Assembly: GCF_042453785.1 (NCBI RefSeq)
Contig: NC_091673.1
Span: forward strand, 1,991,501 to 2,055,500
Length of the DNA: 64,000 nucleotides
Source of the DNA: Malus domestica
Lineage: Eukaryota > Streptophyta > Magnoliopsida > Rosales > Rosaceae
Reading direction: 5' to 3'
This document shows, piece by piece, positions 61,771 to 64,000 of this stretch (positions within the stretch are counted from its first letter, which is position 1; every line of letters begins with the position of its first letter). The notes beneath the pieces were generated by a model, which worked only from the letters and a program-made list of their open reading frames with translations, was not told the DNA's origin and did no database searches. Both the position numbers and the translations under genes were made by a program.

Positions 61771-64000
61771 ATGGAAGAGAGCTTGCTATTGCCAAAATAC
61801 AGAGAAGAGCAACAAAGAAGCAGTAGAAATTCAAGCAGTAGTAGTAGTTGTCTAACATGGGTTTCTTTTTTTGAAGAAGTAAAGAGGTTGGGATGCATAG
61901 CAGGACCAATGGTTGCTGTGGTTCTATCCCAGTACATGCTGCGGTTTATTTCAATGATGATGGTTGGTCACCTGGGTGAACTTGCACTCTCCAGTTCCTC
62001 CATAGCCATCTCCCTCGCCGGCGTCACCGGCTTCAGTCTTTTCGTAAGTCTATCTTCCTTCCATCTTGTTTTAATATCCACTGCTGTTTTTTATGTTTGG
62101 TTTCGGGTTGTGTAAATGCCAATTAACCTCACCATACCTAGAATGCACAAAACTTCCATTCTTTTTTTATGAACAAAACTTCCATATCTTTTTGCAATGC
62201 GATATTCTAAGCTGCTCCCGCCATTCGTAAGGATTTTGAACTCAAGTCACTATTATTACCAATTGGCTTAACCTATGTATGCAAAACTTCACCTTTGATC
62301 TGATCTGTAATTGCCGGATACGGTCCGAATTCCGTATCAATACCACCGAATTGATTTAGTGTCTTGTTCAACCATTTTTAATAATTATTAATTAATTTCT
62401 TGTCTACGTGGCTCAAACATTCATGTCAATAAAAAGGTAAGCTTCATACATGTAATGCCATCTTTTAACAGTTAAATTCACAAAACTTAATAAAGGTTCC
62501 ATTTGGCAACGAATGTTGATGTACCAATACAACACAGGTTTTACTAATGTGAGAATATTTTATATTATAAGAATGAAACATAGGTTCTATTAATTTAAGA
62601 ATATTTTAATATTTTAATAACATTTTGATTAAACAATTAAGAAAATTAATTATTTTGATGTGTTTTCATTTTTGATGATAATAACTATAAAATATAATCG
62701 TGAAATTTATAATTATAATATTTTACCATAAAATTAATGTATATTTTTTAACTAATTTAGAACGAATCAAATTAAAACTTGTATTGTCTATGTCTCTCAA
62801 GGACAAATGACACTATAGATTATAGCGAATTCCGTAGCGGAACTGAATAGCAAACTTGAATCGTCCTTCGTATTTAGTTTTTCATTAATTAATTTTTTTT
62901 TCATTGGGTTGCAATTTGGATCTGGTCTTCTGTGATGTTATTGTACACTGTCCGAAAGACTGCCGTTTGGATTCCACTAGGCATTGACAAATGACCAAAG
63001 CATGAAAAACTGAATGTCTACGGATCCTTTTGCGAGGATTCCCCATATCCTTTAATAGTATTTGTTCATCGTTAATTATGTCCGTTCATCGTATATCGTG
63101 TGATCATAAATTATTTTAAACTTTTTTATTTAAAATTGAATATAAATAGTAACTGATGAAGTCGCACGATATAAAAAATACGATTAAATGATCCTTGAGA
63201 TTCTACAAAGAGAATCCTCATTCTGAAAAACTGACCTGCTAATGTTTAGGGTCCCACAGTTTTTGTTTTTGGGTTTGAAGACCTACGTCATTTTGTGTTC
63301 ATTTGAAAATACTTGTAAAATGGCTAGTAGTGTTTCTAGTAAAAATATATATGGAACTATTCCTTAGTAAAAATGCAAGAGAATCCTAAAAAAACACTTA
63401 AATGCTTTCAACAAAAAGCATCTAAAAACATTCGTGCTAAAAGCACTTTCTCATTCAAAAAGCTCTTCTAAACGAGTCCATAATTAACGCCTAATTACGG
63501 AATGTATGAAGTATTGTGAGTTTAATTGGACTCTGCCACTGCAGATTAATTTGTCTTTCTCATAACTTCTTTGCAACATATTATTTGCAAAGTAAGGGTA
63601 ACACTGCGTAAGATAGACGTTCCCCTGAACCTCGCAAAGCGGAAAACCTTGTTGGCTTGGGTCGCCTATTATAACTCCTTTGTCCCCTGAAATGTTTCAT
63701 GTACAGAAAATTGTTCCCAAACCATGCTGGAATCAATGCTGTGCATGTTGTGTGTATATAGTGTATAACATGGACCTTCTTAAATTTTAATGATAATCTT
63801 ATAACACAAACTTACGGATGATATGGTACGAATTTTAGCGTAGATGTAGTACTAATATCGAAATAATGACGATTTTCGTAGTGTAGATGTTTATAATCTG
63901 TCTCTAATAATCTGTATGAACAGTTGGGAATGGCAAGTGCACTGGAAACTTTATGTGGGCAAGCATATGGAGCTGAGCAATATCAGAAACTTGGACTTCT
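61771..64000 (+). CDS. MATE family transporter, DETOXIFICATION 16-like (gene C, 3' truncated by window)
   Basis: Exon 1 (61771-62043, 91 codons) is nearly identical to that of B, including the serine run and [22 protein letters not shown]. Exon 2 begins at 63924 after a 1.88-kb intron and reads [20 protein letters not shown] until the window ends. Splice sites match B exactly. Intron 1 lacks the solo LTR of B but has an M2 MITE. Exon 1 similarity is higher to B than to A, so C and B are the youngest pair. Whether the rest of the gene is intact cannot be judged here. Confidence 0.9.
63014..63224. repeat. MITE family M2 in MATE C intron 1, 10-bp TSD
   Basis: The left end has GGATCCTTTTGCGAGGATTC and the right end is complementary (CAAAGAGAATCCTCATTCT). 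The direct repeat GAAAAACTGA is at 63004-63013 and 63225-63234. Same family as 7551-7762. Confidence 0.75.

Overview
The window is plant nuclear DNA: genes are split by GT-AG introns, the flanks are AT-rich, and 5S-bearing Cassandra TRIMs, small Mutator-type MITEs, tRNA-derived SINEs and Copia elements are dense. The closest resemblance from memory of the families is to Rosaceae, most likely apple or pear (an inference: CYP749A-type P450, pKIWI502-type reductase, MITE families). No CRISPR array, tRNA gene or bacterial operon was seen.

Layout. 1-13.7 kb is gene-poor and repeat-rich: a Helitron-like 3' end, MITEs, a SINE, and a 1.27-kb tandem duplication whose second copy was later split by a Cassandra TRIM and a 1.4-kb Mutator-like element, each with a clean target duplication. 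13.8-15.9 kb is a decayed CYP749A/CYP72-clan P450. 16.7-37.5 kb is a conserved housekeeping block: ALIX/BRO1 (minus, 8 exons), a FAM133-like Lys/Ser/His-rich protein (plus), a pKIWI502-like FAD/NAD(P) oxidoreductase (minus), mitochondrial ATP synthase beta (minus, 9 exons) and the histone chaperone ASF1 (plus, 3 exons). The ATP synthase-ASF1 interval holds a MITE, a SINE, a solo Cassandra LTR and a hAT-like element.

38.1-64 kb is a MATE transporter (DETOXIFICATION) cluster: a minus-strand relic cut by a MITE, two apparently complete plus-strand DTX16-like genes (A and B), and the first exons of a third (C) running off the end. B and C are the more recent pair. Each paralog carries its own insertions: a Copia element in the 3' flank of A, a solo LTR in intron 1 of B, and a 1.7-kb fold-back Tourist-like element in the 5' flank of C. 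Matching empty sites in sister copies date the B and C insertions relative to the duplications.

Functionally the central genes are unrelated neighbours (endosomal sorting, nuclear RNA-type protein, plastid/mitochondrial redox, respiration, chromatin assembly). The MATE genes form one family of membrane H+-coupled exporters. I found no convincing new multi-gene system; the most informative signals are the transposon-marked tandem duplications and a Mutator-like element that may carry a host gene fragment.
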